Below, piece by piece: positions 44,969-54,049 of a DNA stretch of 64,000 nucleotides. The notes beneath the pieces are model-generated. The model was not told the origin of the DNA and did not search any database. It worked only from the letters and a program-made list of their open reading frames with translations. Numbering within the stretch: the stretch's first letter is position 1; each line of letters opens with the position of its first letter. The stretch comes from Planctomycetaceae bacterium (GTDB lineage Bacteria; Planctomycetota; Phycisphaerae; Phycisphaerales; SM1A02): the NCBI GenBank assembly GCA_027490145.1, contig JAIXYQ010000015.1, forward strand, positions 1 to 64,000. The letters run 5' to 3'. The translations under genes were made by a program, and so were the position numbers.

Positions 44969-47107
44969 ATGCTCGCCCACGCCTCGATCGTGCTCGTTGC
45001 TTCGTCGCTCGTCGCCCAGGCCGACTTCACCGAAGTGCGTGGTGAGCGTGAGTTCTCGGGGGAACTCATCGTGAGGCCCCTGCAGTCGCTCGATGCCTCG
45101 GGGCGGGCGGCTGCGATCAAGCGGCTCGCGGCGTGGTCCGGGCGCCGGAACGAACGCACCGACGAGTGGGTCATCCAGGTCGGAGCGGGGCCACTGGCGG
45201 TGGGCGCAGCCGAGAACATGGTGGCCGCGGAGCTCATGGCGACCGGTCTCTTCAAGTACGCGTGCCCGAACTGGACGGTCTACCCGTGCGGTGAGCCCAA
45301 CGATCCTCGCTTCGTCGAGCAGTGGCACCACCCGATGATGCAGTCCGCCGAGGCGTGGGACCTGCACCGCGCGGACCAGGCCGACGGCGTCATCATCGCG
45401 GTGACGGACACCGGGATCGTCCCCCATGAGGACCTGCTGAATCGCGTGCCCGGCTTCAACAGCGCCAGCGACCTCGCCGAGGCCGATGGCGGCATCATGG
45501 ATGACATCAACGGCCACGGCACGCATGTGGCCGGATGCGCAGCGGCGGCGGGCGACAACGGCGTCGGCGTGAGCGGCATGGGCTGGAACTTCCGGATCAT
45601 GCCGATCCGCGTGAGCGAGGCCTCCAATGGTGGGGCGAGCTACGAGAACCTGCTGCAGGGCGTGCAGTGGGCCGCCGAGAACGGCGCGAAGGTGATCTCC
45701 ACGAGCTACTCGGGCATCGGCTACGACCCGATCGAGACGACCGGCCAGTACGTGCGTTCACTGGGTGCCAGCATGCTCTGGGCGGCGGGCAACTCGGCGA
45801 CCGACCATGCAGGCTGGGACTTCCCGAACGTGCTGGTGATCGGGGCGAGCAACCAGTCCGACCAGCGTGCGAGCTTCAGCGGTTTCGGGCGCGGCGTCGA
45901 CCTGTTCGCGCCGGGCGTGTCGATCCTGAGTTCGATCCGGGACGGCACGTACGGATTCGCCAGCGGCACGAGCATGGCGACCCCGGTGGCCAACGGTGCT
46001 CTGGCGCTGATCCGCTCCGCCAACCCGCAGTTGACCGCGGCCCACGCCGAGCACGTCCTGATGCACACGTGTGACGTGTGGGGCGGCACCGTCAACGGCG
46101 AGGAGTTCGGTTGGGGCCGCATCAACCTCCTGCGCGCGGTCGAGCAGGCCCGCTCGGCGCTCCTGCCGTCGCCGCCGGTCGCCCGCGCGGATCGTGTGCG
46201 CGCGATCGCGGGCCAGGCCGTGACGCTCGATGTCCTCGCCAACGACTTCGATCCCAACATGGACCAGCTGCGCATCGAGTCGTTCGATGCGGTGACGAGC
46301 ACCGGTCGCGCGGTGCGGCTCGTGCCCGGACAGGATGGCTCGCGCGACGTGCTGGTGATCGACGACCTTGGACCGTCGGCCGGCAACCAGACGCTCCTCT
46401 ACACGATGGTCGAACCGGTGAGCGGGGCCTCGAGTGCGGAACAGGTCACGATCGAGGTCGCCGTCGCCCGGCAGGCTGTGGTCGTGCAGGGCGATCAGCC
46501 GGGCCTCGATGCCGCCTGGTACGAGCTCAGCGCGCCGACGTCGCTCCCTGACTACTCCATGCTCACGCCGTACGGCACGGCGGTCGTCGAGAACATCAAC
46601 TACGGATCGACGACCGATGCCTTTGCCGGTAGCGGCCGTGTCGACGAGGTTGGCGCGACCTTCAACGGTTGGATCACCATTCCGACCGCGGGGTACTGGA
46701 CGCTCGGCGTGACGAGCGACGATGGATCGAGGCTCTGGATCGGTGACGATCTGGTCGTCAACAACGACGGCCTGCACGGCATGGTGACCGTGCGTGGGAC
46801 GAGGCCGCTCGCGGCCGGCAAGCACCGGCTTCGCGTGGAGTTCTTCGAAGCTGGTGGCGGCGCGGGACTCATCATGGCCTGGTCCGGTCCGGGCACGACG
46901 ACGTCCGCGATCCCCGGCTCGGCGCTCACGCGCGGCGGCGGCTTCGTGCCCGGCGATGTCGATGGCAACGGCGTGGTCGACGGTGGTGACCTGGGCATCC
47001 TGCTCTCGGCCTGGGGTGCATGCGGCGTTTGCGGGGCGGACCTCAACGGCGACGGCGTCGTGGACGGGGCCGACCTCGGACTCATGCTGACCGCGTGGAC
47101 GCCGTGA
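44969..47107 (+). CDS. Secreted subtilase with PA14 and GC-type dockerin
   Basis: A 712-residue secreted serine protease. Signal peptide about 1-17, then a short I9-like prodomain to about 110. The S8 catalytic domain has Asp147 (AVTDTGI), His183 (NGHGTHVAG) and Ser335 (GTSMATPVA). Next come an Ig/cadherin-like domain (about 405-500) and a PA14-like carbohydrate-binding domain (about 505-655, with TSDDGSRLWIGDDLVV). The C-terminal 50 residues are a dockerin with two calcium loops, DVDGNGVVDGGDLGILL and DLNGDGVVDGADLGLML, as used by Phycisphaerales to anchor surface proteins. The start at 44969 (MLAHASIVLV) was picked for its signal peptide. Confidence 0.93.
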   Translation: MLAHASIVLVASSLVAQADFTEVRGEREFSGELIVRPLQSLDASGRAAAIKRLAAWSGRRNERTDEWVIQVGAGPLAVGAAENMVAAELMATGLFKYACPNWTVYPCGEPNDPRFVEQWHHPMMQSAEAWDLHRADQADGVIIAVTDTGIVPHEDLLNRVPGFNSASDLAEADGGIMDDINGHGTHVAGCAAAAGDNGVGVSGMGWNFRIMPIRVSEASNGGASYENLLQGVQWAAENGAKVISTSYSGIGYDPIETTGQYVRSLGASMLWAAGNSATDHAGWDFPNVLVIGASNQSDQRASFSGFGRGVDLFAPGVSILSSIRDGTYGFASGTSMATPVANGALALIRSANPQLTAAHAEHVLMHTCDVWGGTVNGEEFGWGRINLLRAVEQARSALLPSPPVARADRVRAIAGQAVTLDVLANDFDPNMDQLRIESFDAVTSTGRAVRLVPGQDGSRDVLVIDDLGPSAGNQTLLYTMVEPVSGASSAEQVTIEVAVARQAVVVQGDQPGLDAAWYELSAPTSLPDYSMLTPYGTAVVENINYGSTTDAFAGSGRVDEVGATFNGWITIPTAGYWTLGVTSDDGSRLWIGDDLVVNNDGLHGMVTVRGTRPLAAGKHRLRVEFFEAGGGAGLIMAWSGPGTTTSAIPGSALTRGGGFVPGDVDGNGVVDGGDLGILLSAWGACGVCGADLNGDGVVDGADLGLMLTAWTP

Positions 47108-47136
47108 TGCGCTGACGAGGGCACCCACCAACGACA

Positions 47137-47161
47137 GGCGCCTCCCGCGAGGGGAGGCGCC
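47137..47161. terminator. Hairpin between convergent subtilase and tRNA-Gln
   Basis: GGCGCCTCCC (47137-47146) pairs with GGGAGGCGCC (47152-47161) around a five-base loop, a 10-bp GC-rich stem. It lies 30 bp after the subtilase stop and 15 bp before the 3' end of the tRNA gene, so it could serve both strands. There is no U-run on the plus strand, so classical intrinsic termination is not certain. Confidence 0.55.
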
Positions 47162-47175
47162 GTGATCGATCGAAG

Positions 47176-47246
47176 CTGGGGATCCTAGATTCGAACTAGG
47201 ACAAACTGAGTCAGAGTCAGTTGTGCTACCGTTACACCAATCCCCA
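47176..47246 (-). tRNA. tRNA-Gln (anticodon CUG)
   Basis: A 71-nt cloverleaf on the minus strand: acceptor TGGGGAT pairs with ATCCCCA, D arm GTGT/GCAC, anticodon stem ACTGA/TCAGT with loop CTCTGAC (anticodon CTG, reading CAG), short variable loop, and T arm CCTAG-TTCGAAT-CTAGG. Discriminator base G. The CCA end is not encoded. The anticodon, U35 and G36 and the short variable loop identify glutamine. Confidence 0.95.
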
Positions 47247-47259
47247 GTGACGGAGCGCC

Positions 47260-47265
47260 AGTATA
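47260..47265 (-). promoter_or_regulatory. Candidate -10 element for tRNA-Gln
   Basis: On the minus strand TATACT stands 13 bp upstream of the 5' end of tRNA-Gln, close to the sigma-70 consensus. The region at -35 (GTGGCC) is weak. The same sequence lies between the divergent tRNA and the lipoprotein-like gene. Confidence 0.45.
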
Positions 47266-47291
47266 GCGCGGCCTCCGCGGCGGGCCACCCC

Positions 47292-48257
47292 ATGCGAGCC
47301 GCGTTCCTCATCATCGCTACGACCCTGGCGGCCCTGTGTTCGGGCTGTGTTATCCAACCGATCCAGCTCCGCGCCGTGCAGCCCGACGGGCGACCGGTCG
47401 AGGGCGTCGACGTCTATCGGAACACGCTCGGATGGTTCAAGATCTTCGCGAGCGACGATGAGCCCTTCGTCTCCGACGGCGACGGCGTGGCTGGCTTCAC
47501 CCTCTTCTCCCGGCGAACGAGCCTCACGGTCTTCAAGCCCGGGTACGAACCGCGGCAGGTGATCGTGATGCCCTACGACGGTGTGCGGCAGGACATCCGC
47601 GGCGAGGGCGAGACCACGATCGACTTCAACCAGGTCAAGGGCAAGGATCCCATCGACTTCCCACTCGTGCCGGTGACGCGGACGCCCATCGAGGTGCGTG
47701 TGCGCGACGAGGATGGTCGGCCCGTGGAGGGTGCCACCGTCTACCTGAGCACCTTCATCTACCTGAAGGAGCAGGGTGCCGAGCAGTCGCGCGGGCGGCT
47801 GCCGGTGCAGCAGGCCCTGTCGGCTGCCGATGGACTGGCGCAGGTCGAGTTCATCTCGGGCTTCATGAACCGCGTGGTCGTGCGTGCGCCCGGTCGCGTG
47901 GGGACCTCGGTCGAACTGCGCACGCCCCGCAGCCTCGAGGTGCTGGCGCGCAGCCGTGAGACACGCCAGGTGAGCTTCCGCGTCATCGACCGTCGCAGCA
48001 AGCTGCCGCTCAGCGGGGCCGTGGTGAGTGCCGGGCAGTCGAGCGATGGCTTGCCGCCGGACCCCGATGCGTTCAGCGTGACCACGCCCACCGGGGGCGT
48101 GACGCCGCCGATCACGCTCGCGCGCCGCGTGCCGCTCTACGTGCACGTCAAGGCCCCCGCCGGGTACAAGGACACCGACATCCACCTGGAGTGGCGCAAA
48201 CTGGTCGACTCGCCGCTGCCGGTCTTCGAGGCGATCATCGGCCTGGAGCGACGGTGA
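47292..48257 (+). CDS. Exported protein with carboxypeptidase-regulatory-like domains
   Basis: A 321-residue exported, probably lipid-anchored protein. The N-terminus MRAAFLIIATTLAALCSGC has a near-lipobox (the -3 residue is Cys rather than Leu). Three beta-sandwich units follow: AVQPDGRPVEGVDVYRNT (about 25-100), VRDEDGRPVEGATVYLST (about 120-215) and VIDRRSKLPLSGAVVSAG (about 225-310), each of the carboxypeptidase D-like regulatory type common in outer-surface proteins. The start at 47292 was chosen for the signal. No enzyme domain is present. It is followed by apaG after 50 bp. Confidence 0.78.
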   Translation: MRAAFLIIATTLAALCSGCVIQPIQLRAVQPDGRPVEGVDVYRNTLGWFKIFASDDEPFVSDGDGVAGFTLFSRRTSLTVFKPGYEPRQVIVMPYDGVRQDIRGEGETTIDFNQVKGKDPIDFPLVPVTRTPIEVRVRDEDGRPVEGATVYLSTFIYLKEQGAEQSRGRLPVQQALSAADGLAQVEFISGFMNRVVVRAPGRVGTSVELRTPRSLEVLARSRETRQVSFRVIDRRSKLPLSGAVVSAGQSSDGLPPDPDAFSVTTPTGGVTPPITLARRVPLYVHVKAPAGYKDTDIHLEWRKLVDSPLPVFEAIIGLERR

Positions 48258-48307
48258 TGTCCTGAAGTTGGGCGCGGGCCGGTTGACGCGTCTACGCTTC
48301 CCGTGCG

Positions 48308-48718
48308 ATGACGACCACCACCATCGAACGCGGCTGCATCGGCAGCGAGGCCACCACGCAAGGCATCACGGTCCGTGTGCAGCCATCCTGGCTTGCGCGC
48401 GAGAGCAGCCCTGCGCATGGGCGGTGGGTTTTCAGCTACCAGGTGCAGGTCGTCAACGGCTCCGACGTGCCGGTCAAGCTGGTGGCCCGTCGCTGGACGA
48501 TCGTCGACGCCGACGGCGACAGCCACGTGGTCGAGGGCGAGGGGGTCGTCGGCCAGCAGCCGCGGCTCGCTCCCGGGGAGTCGTTCCGGTACGGCAGCTA
48601 CTGCCCGCTCACGACCGAGTGGGGCACCATGGAGGGCACCTTCACGATGCTCCGTGAGGATGGCTCCCGTTTCGAGGCGCAGGTGCGGCGCTTCTACCTC
48701 GTCGGTGCGCCGGAGTGA
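48308..48718 (+). CDS. apaG: ApaG protein
   Basis: A 136-residue ApaG-domain protein. The core has GITVRVQPSWL, RWVFSYQVQVVNGSDVPVKLV, ARRWTIVDADG, VVGQQPRLAPGESFRYGSYCPL and GTMEGTFTM, all as in the fibronectin-III-like ApaG family, whose members influence divalent-cation efflux or Ap4A-linked metabolism. Length is typical. It precedes asd by 61 bp on the same strand. Confidence 0.92.
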   Translation: MTTTTIERGCIGSEATTQGITVRVQPSWLARESSPAHGRWVFSYQVQVVNGSDVPVKLVARRWTIVDADGDSHVVEGEGVVGQQPRLAPGESFRYGSYCPLTTEWGTMEGTFTMLREDGSRFEAQVRRFYLVGAPE

Positions 48719-48779
48719 ACACGGACGAGGCTGCCGCGTGGCGGCGTGGCCGTCCCCGGCGACGTGGTAGAACCCGTCC

Positions 48780-49826
48780 ATGTCCCGTGACCCCGTGATC
48801 GCGATCGTCGGCGCCACCGGAGCGGTGGGTGTCGAGTTCCTGCATCTCATCGAACGGCGTGGCGTGCGGTTCAGCGAGCTGCGGCTCTTGGCGAGTGCGC
48901 GCAGCGTCGGTTCGACCATGCGCTGCGGCGCGCGTGACCTCACGGTCCACGAAGCCACGCAGCAGTCCTTCGATGGCGTGGACGTGGCGCTCTTCAGTGC
49001 CGGCAAGGGCGTGAGCAAGGCACTGGCCCCGGCGGCCGTCCGCGCCGGCGCCTGGGTCGTCGACAACTCGAGCGCCTTCCGCATGGAGGAGGGCGTGCCG
49101 CTCGTCGTGCCCGAGGTCAATGCGCACGAGCTCGACGCGCTCGGCGCCCCGTGCATCATCGCCAATCCGAACTGCAGCACGATCATCGCGCTCGTTGCGG
49201 TCACGCCGCTGCACCGCGCCGTGCGCGTGGAGCGCATGGTGGTGAGCACCTACCAGGCCGCGAGCGGTGCGGGCGCGGCCGCCATGCGCGAACTCGAGGG
49301 CCAGGCGCGTGAGTTCGCCGACGGCCGCGAGTACACGACCGAGGTGTTCGGCCGCCAGTACCTCTTCAACGTCTTCAGCCACAACAGCGCCGTCGGCGCC
49401 GACGGCTACAACGAGGAGGAGCGCAAGCTGCTCCAGGAGACGCGCAAGATCTGGGCCGATCCATCGGTACGGGTGACCGCGACCTGCGTGCGCGTGCCGG
49501 TCCTGCGAGCGCACTGCGAGGCGATCAACCTCTCGTTCGCGGGCGAGATGCCCGAGTCGCGCGTGCGCGAACTGCTGGCCTCCGCTCCGGGCGTGCGGGT
49601 GGTCGATGACCGTGGCGCCAACCGGTTCCCCGAACCGATCGACGCGGCCGGCCAGGATGACGTGCTCGTCGGCCGCATCCGCCAGGACTGGAGCCAGCAT
49701 GACCGTCGGGGCATCGACCTCTTCGTGGCGGGCGACCAGATCCGCAAGGGCGCGGCGCTCAACGCGATCCAGATTGTCGAGCGGCTGGTGGCGCAGGGCA
49801 AGGTCGGGCCAGCCATGGTGCGCTGA
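48780..49826 (+). CDS. asd: Aspartate-semialdehyde dehydrogenase
   Basis: A 348-residue NADP-dependent enzyme reducing aspartyl phosphate to aspartate semialdehyde, the branch point to lysine, threonine, methionine and diaminopimelate. It has the nucleotide loop IVGATGAVGVEFL, the catalytic cysteine in IIANPNCSTIIAL, VVSTYQAASGAGAAAM and VRVPVLRAHCEAINLSF. Full length, start ATG. Convergent with trpC. Confidence 0.96.
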   Translation: MSRDPVIAIVGATGAVGVEFLHLIERRGVRFSELRLLASARSVGSTMRCGARDLTVHEATQQSFDGVDVALFSAGKGVSKALAPAAVRAGAWVVDNSSAFRMEEGVPLVVPEVNAHELDALGAPCIIANPNCSTIIALVAVTPLHRAVRVERMVVSTYQAASGAGAAAMRELEGQAREFADGREYTTEVFGRQYLFNVFSHNSAVGADGYNEEERKLLQETRKIWADPSVRVTATCVRVPVLRAHCEAINLSFAGEMPESRVRELLASAPGVRVVDDRGANRFPEPIDAAGQDDVLVGRIRQDWSQHDRRGIDLFVAGDQIRKGAALNAIQIVERLVAQGKVGPAMVR

Positions 49827-49866
49827 GCGGGCGTCGATCACCGGCTGCGCGACGCCGGGATGGGAC

Positions 49867-50700
49867 TCAACGCGAACTCGGTTCCCGCGGCTCGCGGCCC
49901 AGGAGCTCGGCCAGGGCGGTGCCGGGGTCGGGCTGGCGCAAGAGATGCTCCCCCACGAGCACGATGTGGATGCCGTGCGCGCGCAGGCGCTTGAGGTCGT
50001 CCGGCGTGCGGATCCCGCTCTCGCTCACCATCACATGCGTGTCGTCCACCAGCTCCGCCATGCGGAACGAGTGGCCCAGGTCCGTCGTCATCGTGCGCAG
50101 GTCGCGGTTGTTGACGCCCAGCAGTGCGTAGCCCGAGTGCGGGAACGACAGGTGCGGTTGCACGCGGTACAGGCTCTCGGTGTCGTGCACCTCGACCAGC
50201 ACGCTCATGCCGAGCTCGATGGCCAGGATCTTGTAGTCGATCAGCTGCGCATCGCTCAGGCACTCGGCGATGAGCAGGATCGCGTCGGCACCGAAGGCGC
50301 GCGCCTCCCACACCTGGTAGCTCTCGATGATGAAGTCCTTGCGGAGCACCGGCAGGGGCACGGCATCTCGGATCGCGTGGATGAAGTCGAGCGAGCCGCC
50401 GAAGTCGACCTCGTCGGTCAGGCAGCTGATCGCGACGGCACCGTTGGCGTGATACCGTCGGGCGATGTCGACCGGATTGAAGTCAGGCCTGATGAGCCCG
50501 CCGCTCGGACTGCGTTGCTTGACCTCGGCGATGACGCGCGTGCCCTTCGTGCTGCCGTGGTCGACGACGGCTTGGAAGAAGTTGCGCGGCCGGCCGAGCT
50601 CGGCGATGCGTTCCTTGAGGCTCTCCACCGGGACGGATCGCTTCTTGGCGGCCACCTCGAGCCGCTTGCGCGAGACGATCCTGTCGAGGGCGTTGGGCAT
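49867..50700 (-). CDS. trpC: Indole-3-glycerol phosphate synthase
   Basis: A 277-residue TIM-barrel enzyme of tryptophan synthesis. Motifs in order: VIAEVKQRSPSGG, GAVAISCLTDEVDFGGS, LPVLRKDFIIESYQV, AILLIAE, VLVEVHD, LLGVNNRDLRTM and VSESGIRTPDDL, followed by LVGEHLLRQPDP. All catalytic Lys and Glu residues appear in place. The ATG at 50700 is decided by the family start (LDRIVSRKRLEVAA). It is divergent from the CPBP protease gene, and the other trp genes are not in the window. Confidence 0.95.
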   Translation of the reverse strand: MPNALDRIVSRKRLEVAAKKRSVPVESLKERIAELGRPRNFFQAVVDHGSTKGTRVIAEVKQRSPSGGLIRPDFNPVDIARRYHANGAVAISCLTDEVDFGGSLDFIHAIRDAVPLPVLRKDFIIESYQVWEARAFGADAILLIAECLSDAQLIDYKILAIELGMSVLVEVHDTESLYRVQPHLSFPHSGYALLGVNNRDLRTMTTDLGHSFRMAELVDDTHVMVSESGIRTPDDLKRLRAHGIHIVLVGEHLLRQPDPGTALAELLGREPREPSSR

Positions 50701-50725
50701 GGCGTGGTTCGTGAGCGTAGCCGCG

Positions 50726-51619
50726 ATGGGCGCACGGGCAAGCGCCGCGGACGAAGCCGCATCGCCTGAGTCCGCGCCGACCATGTCGGTCCCGGTCCTG
50801 CCGCTCGTCACGCTTGCCCTGGCCGTCGGGTTGGCGATCATGGCGCAACGAGGACGCTGGCTTGCGCTCGATGGGCGACCCGGCCTGCGCTGGCTGCCGT
50901 CCCCGTTGCATCTGATGGCCATGTGCGTCGCGGTGTGGCTCGCCGGTGGCGTGGCCACGCTCGTGGCCGCGCGCGCACTCGGGATCGGTGGAACCATCGA
51001 TCCGGCGTCGCTCACCCTCCGCGAGGCGGCGCTGGTGACGGTCGCGGCGATGGGTGCGGGGATGCTGGTGGCGATCGGCCTGATCGCCTGGATGCGCAGG
51101 AAGCAGCTCGCGCCGGCGTCATCGATGGTGCCGACCCGATCGGCCGCGTTCGGCCTGGCTGCGGTCGCGATGTGGTGGCCGGCCATCGCCTCGGCAGGAT
51201 GGATGGCCGGCCAGGTGCAGCGCATCGCCACGGGCATCGAGCCGCCGGCGATCGGGCACAGCACGCTCGAGCAGATGGTGCAGGGCACGCGCGATGCCTG
51301 GTGGTGGATCATGGCGCTCGGCGCCATCGTGCTTGCGCCGATCCTCGAGGAATGCCTGTACCGAGGGTTCGTGCAGCAGGCGCTCCGTCGTGCGGGCCTC
51401 GGCCCGTGGGCAGCGGTGCTGCTGGCCTCGGCTGTCTTCACGCTCATGCACGTCGGCAGCGTTCCAGAGGGTGCACGGGGTGCATCGCTGGCGTCGTTGG
51501 CCGTGCTCTCGTGCTGCTTCGGCTGGCTGGCCGAACGCACGGGCTCGCTCGTCGCTCCGGTGGCCGCGCACGTCGCGTTCAACCTGGGGAACCTGCTCGC
51601 CGCGACGGCGATGGCATGA
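50726..51619 (+). CDS. CPBP family intramembrane metalloprotease
   Basis: A 297-residue membrane protein with about seven to eight helices. The CPBP (Abi/CAAX) motifs are LEECLYRGFV (EE-x3-R), the histidine of VFTLMHVGSV and HVAFNLGNLLA near the C-terminus, giving the Glu-Glu-His-His site of type II CAAX-like proteases. The start is uncertain: ATG 50726 is used, but ATG 50699 (overlapping trpC's start on the other strand) and 50783 are alternatives. It leads an operon with trpS, a small cysteine protein and a xerC-like gene. Bacterial members often act in peptide maturation or immunity. Confidence 0.82.
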   Translation: MGARASAADEAASPESAPTMSVPVLPLVTLALAVGLAIMAQRGRWLALDGRPGLRWLPSPLHLMAMCVAVWLAGGVATLVAARALGIGGTIDPASLTLREAALVTVAAMGAGMLVAIGLIAWMRRKQLAPASSMVPTRSAAFGLAAVAMWWPAIASAGWMAGQVQRIATGIEPPAIGHSTLEQMVQGTRDAWWWIMALGAIVLAPILEECLYRGFVQQALRRAGLGPWAAVLLASAVFTLMHVGSVPEGARGASLASLAVLSCCFGWLAERTGSLVAPVAAHVAFNLGNLLAATAMA

Positions 51620-51644
51620 TGGCCACGGCTACACTCCGTGCCCC

Positions 51645-52718
51645 ATGAGCGACAAGCCACGGATCCTGACCGGCGACACACCGACCGGCAGCCTGCACCT
51701 GGGTCACTGGGTCGGCAGCGTGAAGCGCCGCGTCGAGCTGCAGGACTCGCACGACTGCTACTTCATCCTGGCCAACATGCACGCGTTCACCACGCGTTCG
51801 GACAAGCCGCAGGAGATCCGCCGCGATTCGATCGAGATCGTGCGTGACTACCTCGCCATGGGCATCGATCCGGCGAAGGCCACGATCTTCCTGCAGAGCG
51901 AGGTCCCGGCGATCGCCGAGCTCTGCTTCCTGTTCGCGATGCTGCTGCCCTTCAACCGGGTGATGCGCAATCCGACGCTCAAGACCGAGATCGAGCTCAA
52001 GGGACTGGGCGAGACCTACAGCTTCGGCTTCCCGCTCTACGCGGTCGGGCAGACCGCCGACATCCTCGCGTTCCGGCCCGTCGGCGTGCCCGTGGGCGAG
52101 GACCAGGTCCCGCACCTCGAACTCACGCGCGAGGTCGCGCGGCGCTTCAACCAGATGTACTGCAAGGTCGACGAGCACGCGAAGGACGATGAGCACGTGG
52201 CGCTCGGCGGCGTGTTCCCCGTACCGCGCGCCGACGTCGGCAAGGTCGGCCGCCTGGTCGGCACCGACGGCGTCAACAAGATGAGCAAGAGCCTGGGCAA
52301 CGCGATCTTCATCAGCGATTCGCCCAAGGAGGTCCAGAAGAAGGTCAATCGGATCTTCACGGGGCGACAGAGCCCGACCGAGCCCGGTGACACGGGCAAC
52401 GCGCTCTTCCAGTACGTGGATGCCTTCATCGCCGATCCGGTGCGCGTGGCCGAACTGCGTGACCGCTACGCCCGCGGCGACAACATCGGTGACGGCCACA
52501 TCAAGGCGGAGGTCGCCGAGGCGATCAACGCCATGCTCGCCCCGATGCGTGAGCGCCGCGCCCAGTACGAGGGGCGCGACGACCTGATCCTGGACATCCT
52601 GCGCGACGGCTGCGCACGGGCCAACCGCACCGCCGAGGCCACGCTCCTGAAGGCCAAGGAGGCCGCCGGGCTCGGGTTCTGGCCGCGGACTCTCGATCTG
52701 GGCGCCGTTCGCCGATAA
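51645..52718 (+). CDS. trpS: Tryptophanyl-tRNA synthetase
   Basis: A 357-residue class I synthetase charging tRNA-Trp. The HIGH-equivalent is in GDTPTGSLHLGHWVGSV and KMSKS in VNKMSKSLGN; YAVGQTADILAF and VPVGEDQVPHLELTREVA are also characteristic. Start ATG lies 26 bp after the CPBP gene's stop, and the small cysteine gene begins nine bases after the trpS stop, so they are probably one transcript. Confidence 0.96.
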   Translation: MSDKPRILTGDTPTGSLHLGHWVGSVKRRVELQDSHDCYFILANMHAFTTRSDKPQEIRRDSIEIVRDYLAMGIDPAKATIFLQSEVPAIAELCFLFAMLLPFNRVMRNPTLKTEIELKGLGETYSFGFPLYAVGQTADILAFRPVGVPVGEDQVPHLELTREVARRFNQMYCKVDEHAKDDEHVALGGVFPVPRADVGKVGRLVGTDGVNKMSKSLGNAIFISDSPKEVQKKVNRIFTGRQSPTEPGDTGNALFQYVDAFIADPVRVAELRDRYARGDNIGDGHIKAEVAEAINAMLAPMRERRAQYEGRDDLILDILRDGCARANRTAEATLLKAKEAAGLGFWPRTLDLGAVRR

Positions 52719-52727
52719 GGTCAGGGC

Positions 52728-52994
52728 GTGGAGCCCACCGCCTCCAACCAGTGTCCGCACATGGATGCCAACGATCCTCGTTGCGCGTCGCGCTTCAGTC
52801 TGGCGTCGCTCGGCGATGCCTTCGGCATCTGCCATGGCGGCTTCCACGGCTGTGCCATCTACCACCGCATCAACCTCGAGGCATCACTGCGTGCCAAGAT
52901 CGGCCCCGAGGCCGCCGCGCGCATCCTCCCGCCGGGCAGGATGCCCGGACTGATGGAATCCCATGCGCAAGGCCGCGCGACGAAGCCAGCCTGA
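52728..52994 (+). CDS. Small four-cysteine protein
   Basis: An 88-residue cytoplasmic protein beginning at GTG 52728. Cysteines at 9, 19, 35 and 42 fall in QCPHMDANDPRCASRFS and AFGICHGGFHGCAIYHRIN, a C-x9-C-x15-C-x6-C pattern with nearby His, suggesting a zinc or iron-sulfur site. An AAGGTCAGG stretch precedes the start. The tail after residue 60 is Ala/Pro/Gly-rich. Its last 32 bases overlap the xerC-like gene, and it is nine bases from trpS. No named family was recognised. Confidence 0.62.
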   Translation: MEPTASNQCPHMDANDPRCASRFSLASLGDAFGICHGGFHGCAIYHRINLEASLRAKIGPEAAARILPPGRMPGLMESHAQGRATKPA

Positions 52995-54039
52995 ATCCGC
53001 GGCTGCGCCCGCACCCCGTGCACGGACGCGCGCCCCGAGCGTGCCGGCGGCATCGAAGCCGGCACGTGCCGCCCGGACCGTCGCCGCGGATGCACCCACC
53101 GGACCCGGCGTGCGCGAGTTCCTTGCGTTCTGCCGCATCGAAGCCGGCCTCGCCAAGGCCACCATCGAGGCGTATGCCCGTGACCTGCGCGACCTCTGGG
53201 GTTTCCTCGCAGGCAAGGGCATCACCGAACCGGGTGCCGTGACGATGGCGCACGTGACCGAGCACATCCAGCAGCTGTCGCGCGAGCGCGGCATGGAGCC
53301 GACGAGCATCGCGCGGCACCTGGCCGCGCTGCGCGTGTACTTCCGCTGGATGCATGCCGAGCGCAGGATCGCGAAGGACCCTGCGCGACTGATCGACCGC
53401 CCGACGAAATGGAAGCGCGTGCCCGGCACGCTGAGCATCGGGCAGATGCGCAAGCTCGTCGAGGCGCCCAATCCCGAGACCTGCGGCAAGCTCTGGCTGC
53501 GCGACCGCTGCATGCTCGAGTTGATGTACGCGGGCGGCCTGCGCGCGAGCGAGGTCGGGACGCTCAAGATCAACGACTTCAACGAGACGCTCGGCTCGCT
53601 CGTGCTCCTGGGCAAGGGCAGCAAGCAGCGCGTGGTGCCCGTGGGACTGCCGGCGATCCAGTGGACCCAGCGCTACCTGCGCGACCTGCGACCGGAACTC
53701 GCGAGGTTCCCCGACGGGCGCGACCAGCATCGGCTGCTGCTGTCGTTCAGCGGCCGGCCGCTCGAGCGCGTGGCGGTGTGGCAGCTCGTCAAGAAGTACG
53801 CCGCCATGGCCGGACTGCAGGACGTCCACCCGCACACGCTTCGGCATTCGTTCGCCACGCACCTGGTCGTGGGCGGCGCGAACCTGCGCGTGGTGCAGGA
53901 ATTCCTGGGCCACGCGAACATCGCCACCACGCAGATCTACACGCACGTCGATCGCGAACGCCTGCGCGAGGTGGTCTGGCAGTTCCATCCGCGCGAGGCC
54001 GTGGCGCGCGCGGCGGCCGTCAAGCGCGGCAAGGCCTGA
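52963..54039 (+). CDS. xerC: Tyrosine recombinase of the XerC/XerD type
   Basis: A 358-residue site-specific recombinase, probably resolving chromosome dimers. The N-terminal core-binding SAM-like domain starts after a basic Ala/Pro/Arg extension (about 1-48) with VREFLAFCRIEAGLAKATIEAYARD. The catalytic domain has Arg in AGGLRASEVG, Lys in GKGSKQRVVP, His-x-x-Arg in HTLRHSFATHL, His in FLGHANIATT and Tyr in QIYTHVDRERL. It overlaps the upstream small cysteine gene and is not next to phage genes, so a cellular Xer role is favoured over an integrase. Confidence 0.9.
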   Translation: MRKAARRSQPESAAAPAPRARTRAPSVPAASKPARAARTVAADAPTGPGVREFLAFCRIEAGLAKATIEAYARDLRDLWGFLAGKGITEPGAVTMAHVTEHIQQLSRERGMEPTSIARHLAALRVYFRWMHAERRIAKDPARLIDRPTKWKRVPGTLSIGQMRKLVEAPNPETCGKLWLRDRCMLELMYAGGLRASEVGTLKINDFNETLGSLVLLGKGSKQRVVPVGLPAIQWTQRYLRDLRPELARFPDGRDQHRLLLSFSGRPLERVAVWQLVKKYAAMAGLQDVHPHTLRHSFATHLVVGGANLRVVQEFLGHANIATTQIYTHVDRERLREVVWQFHPREAVARAAAVKRGKA

Positions 54040-54049
54040 CGACCAGGGT

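Noticed and set aside
45758-47314. A 518-codon minus-strand frame
   Set aside because: Antisense to the dockerin subtilase and crosses the tRNA-Gln gene; not protein-like.
52963-54039. XerC-like recombinase as the integrase of a mobile element
   Set aside because: It is in an operon with trpS, with no attachment-site repeats, phage genes or tRNA target next to it.
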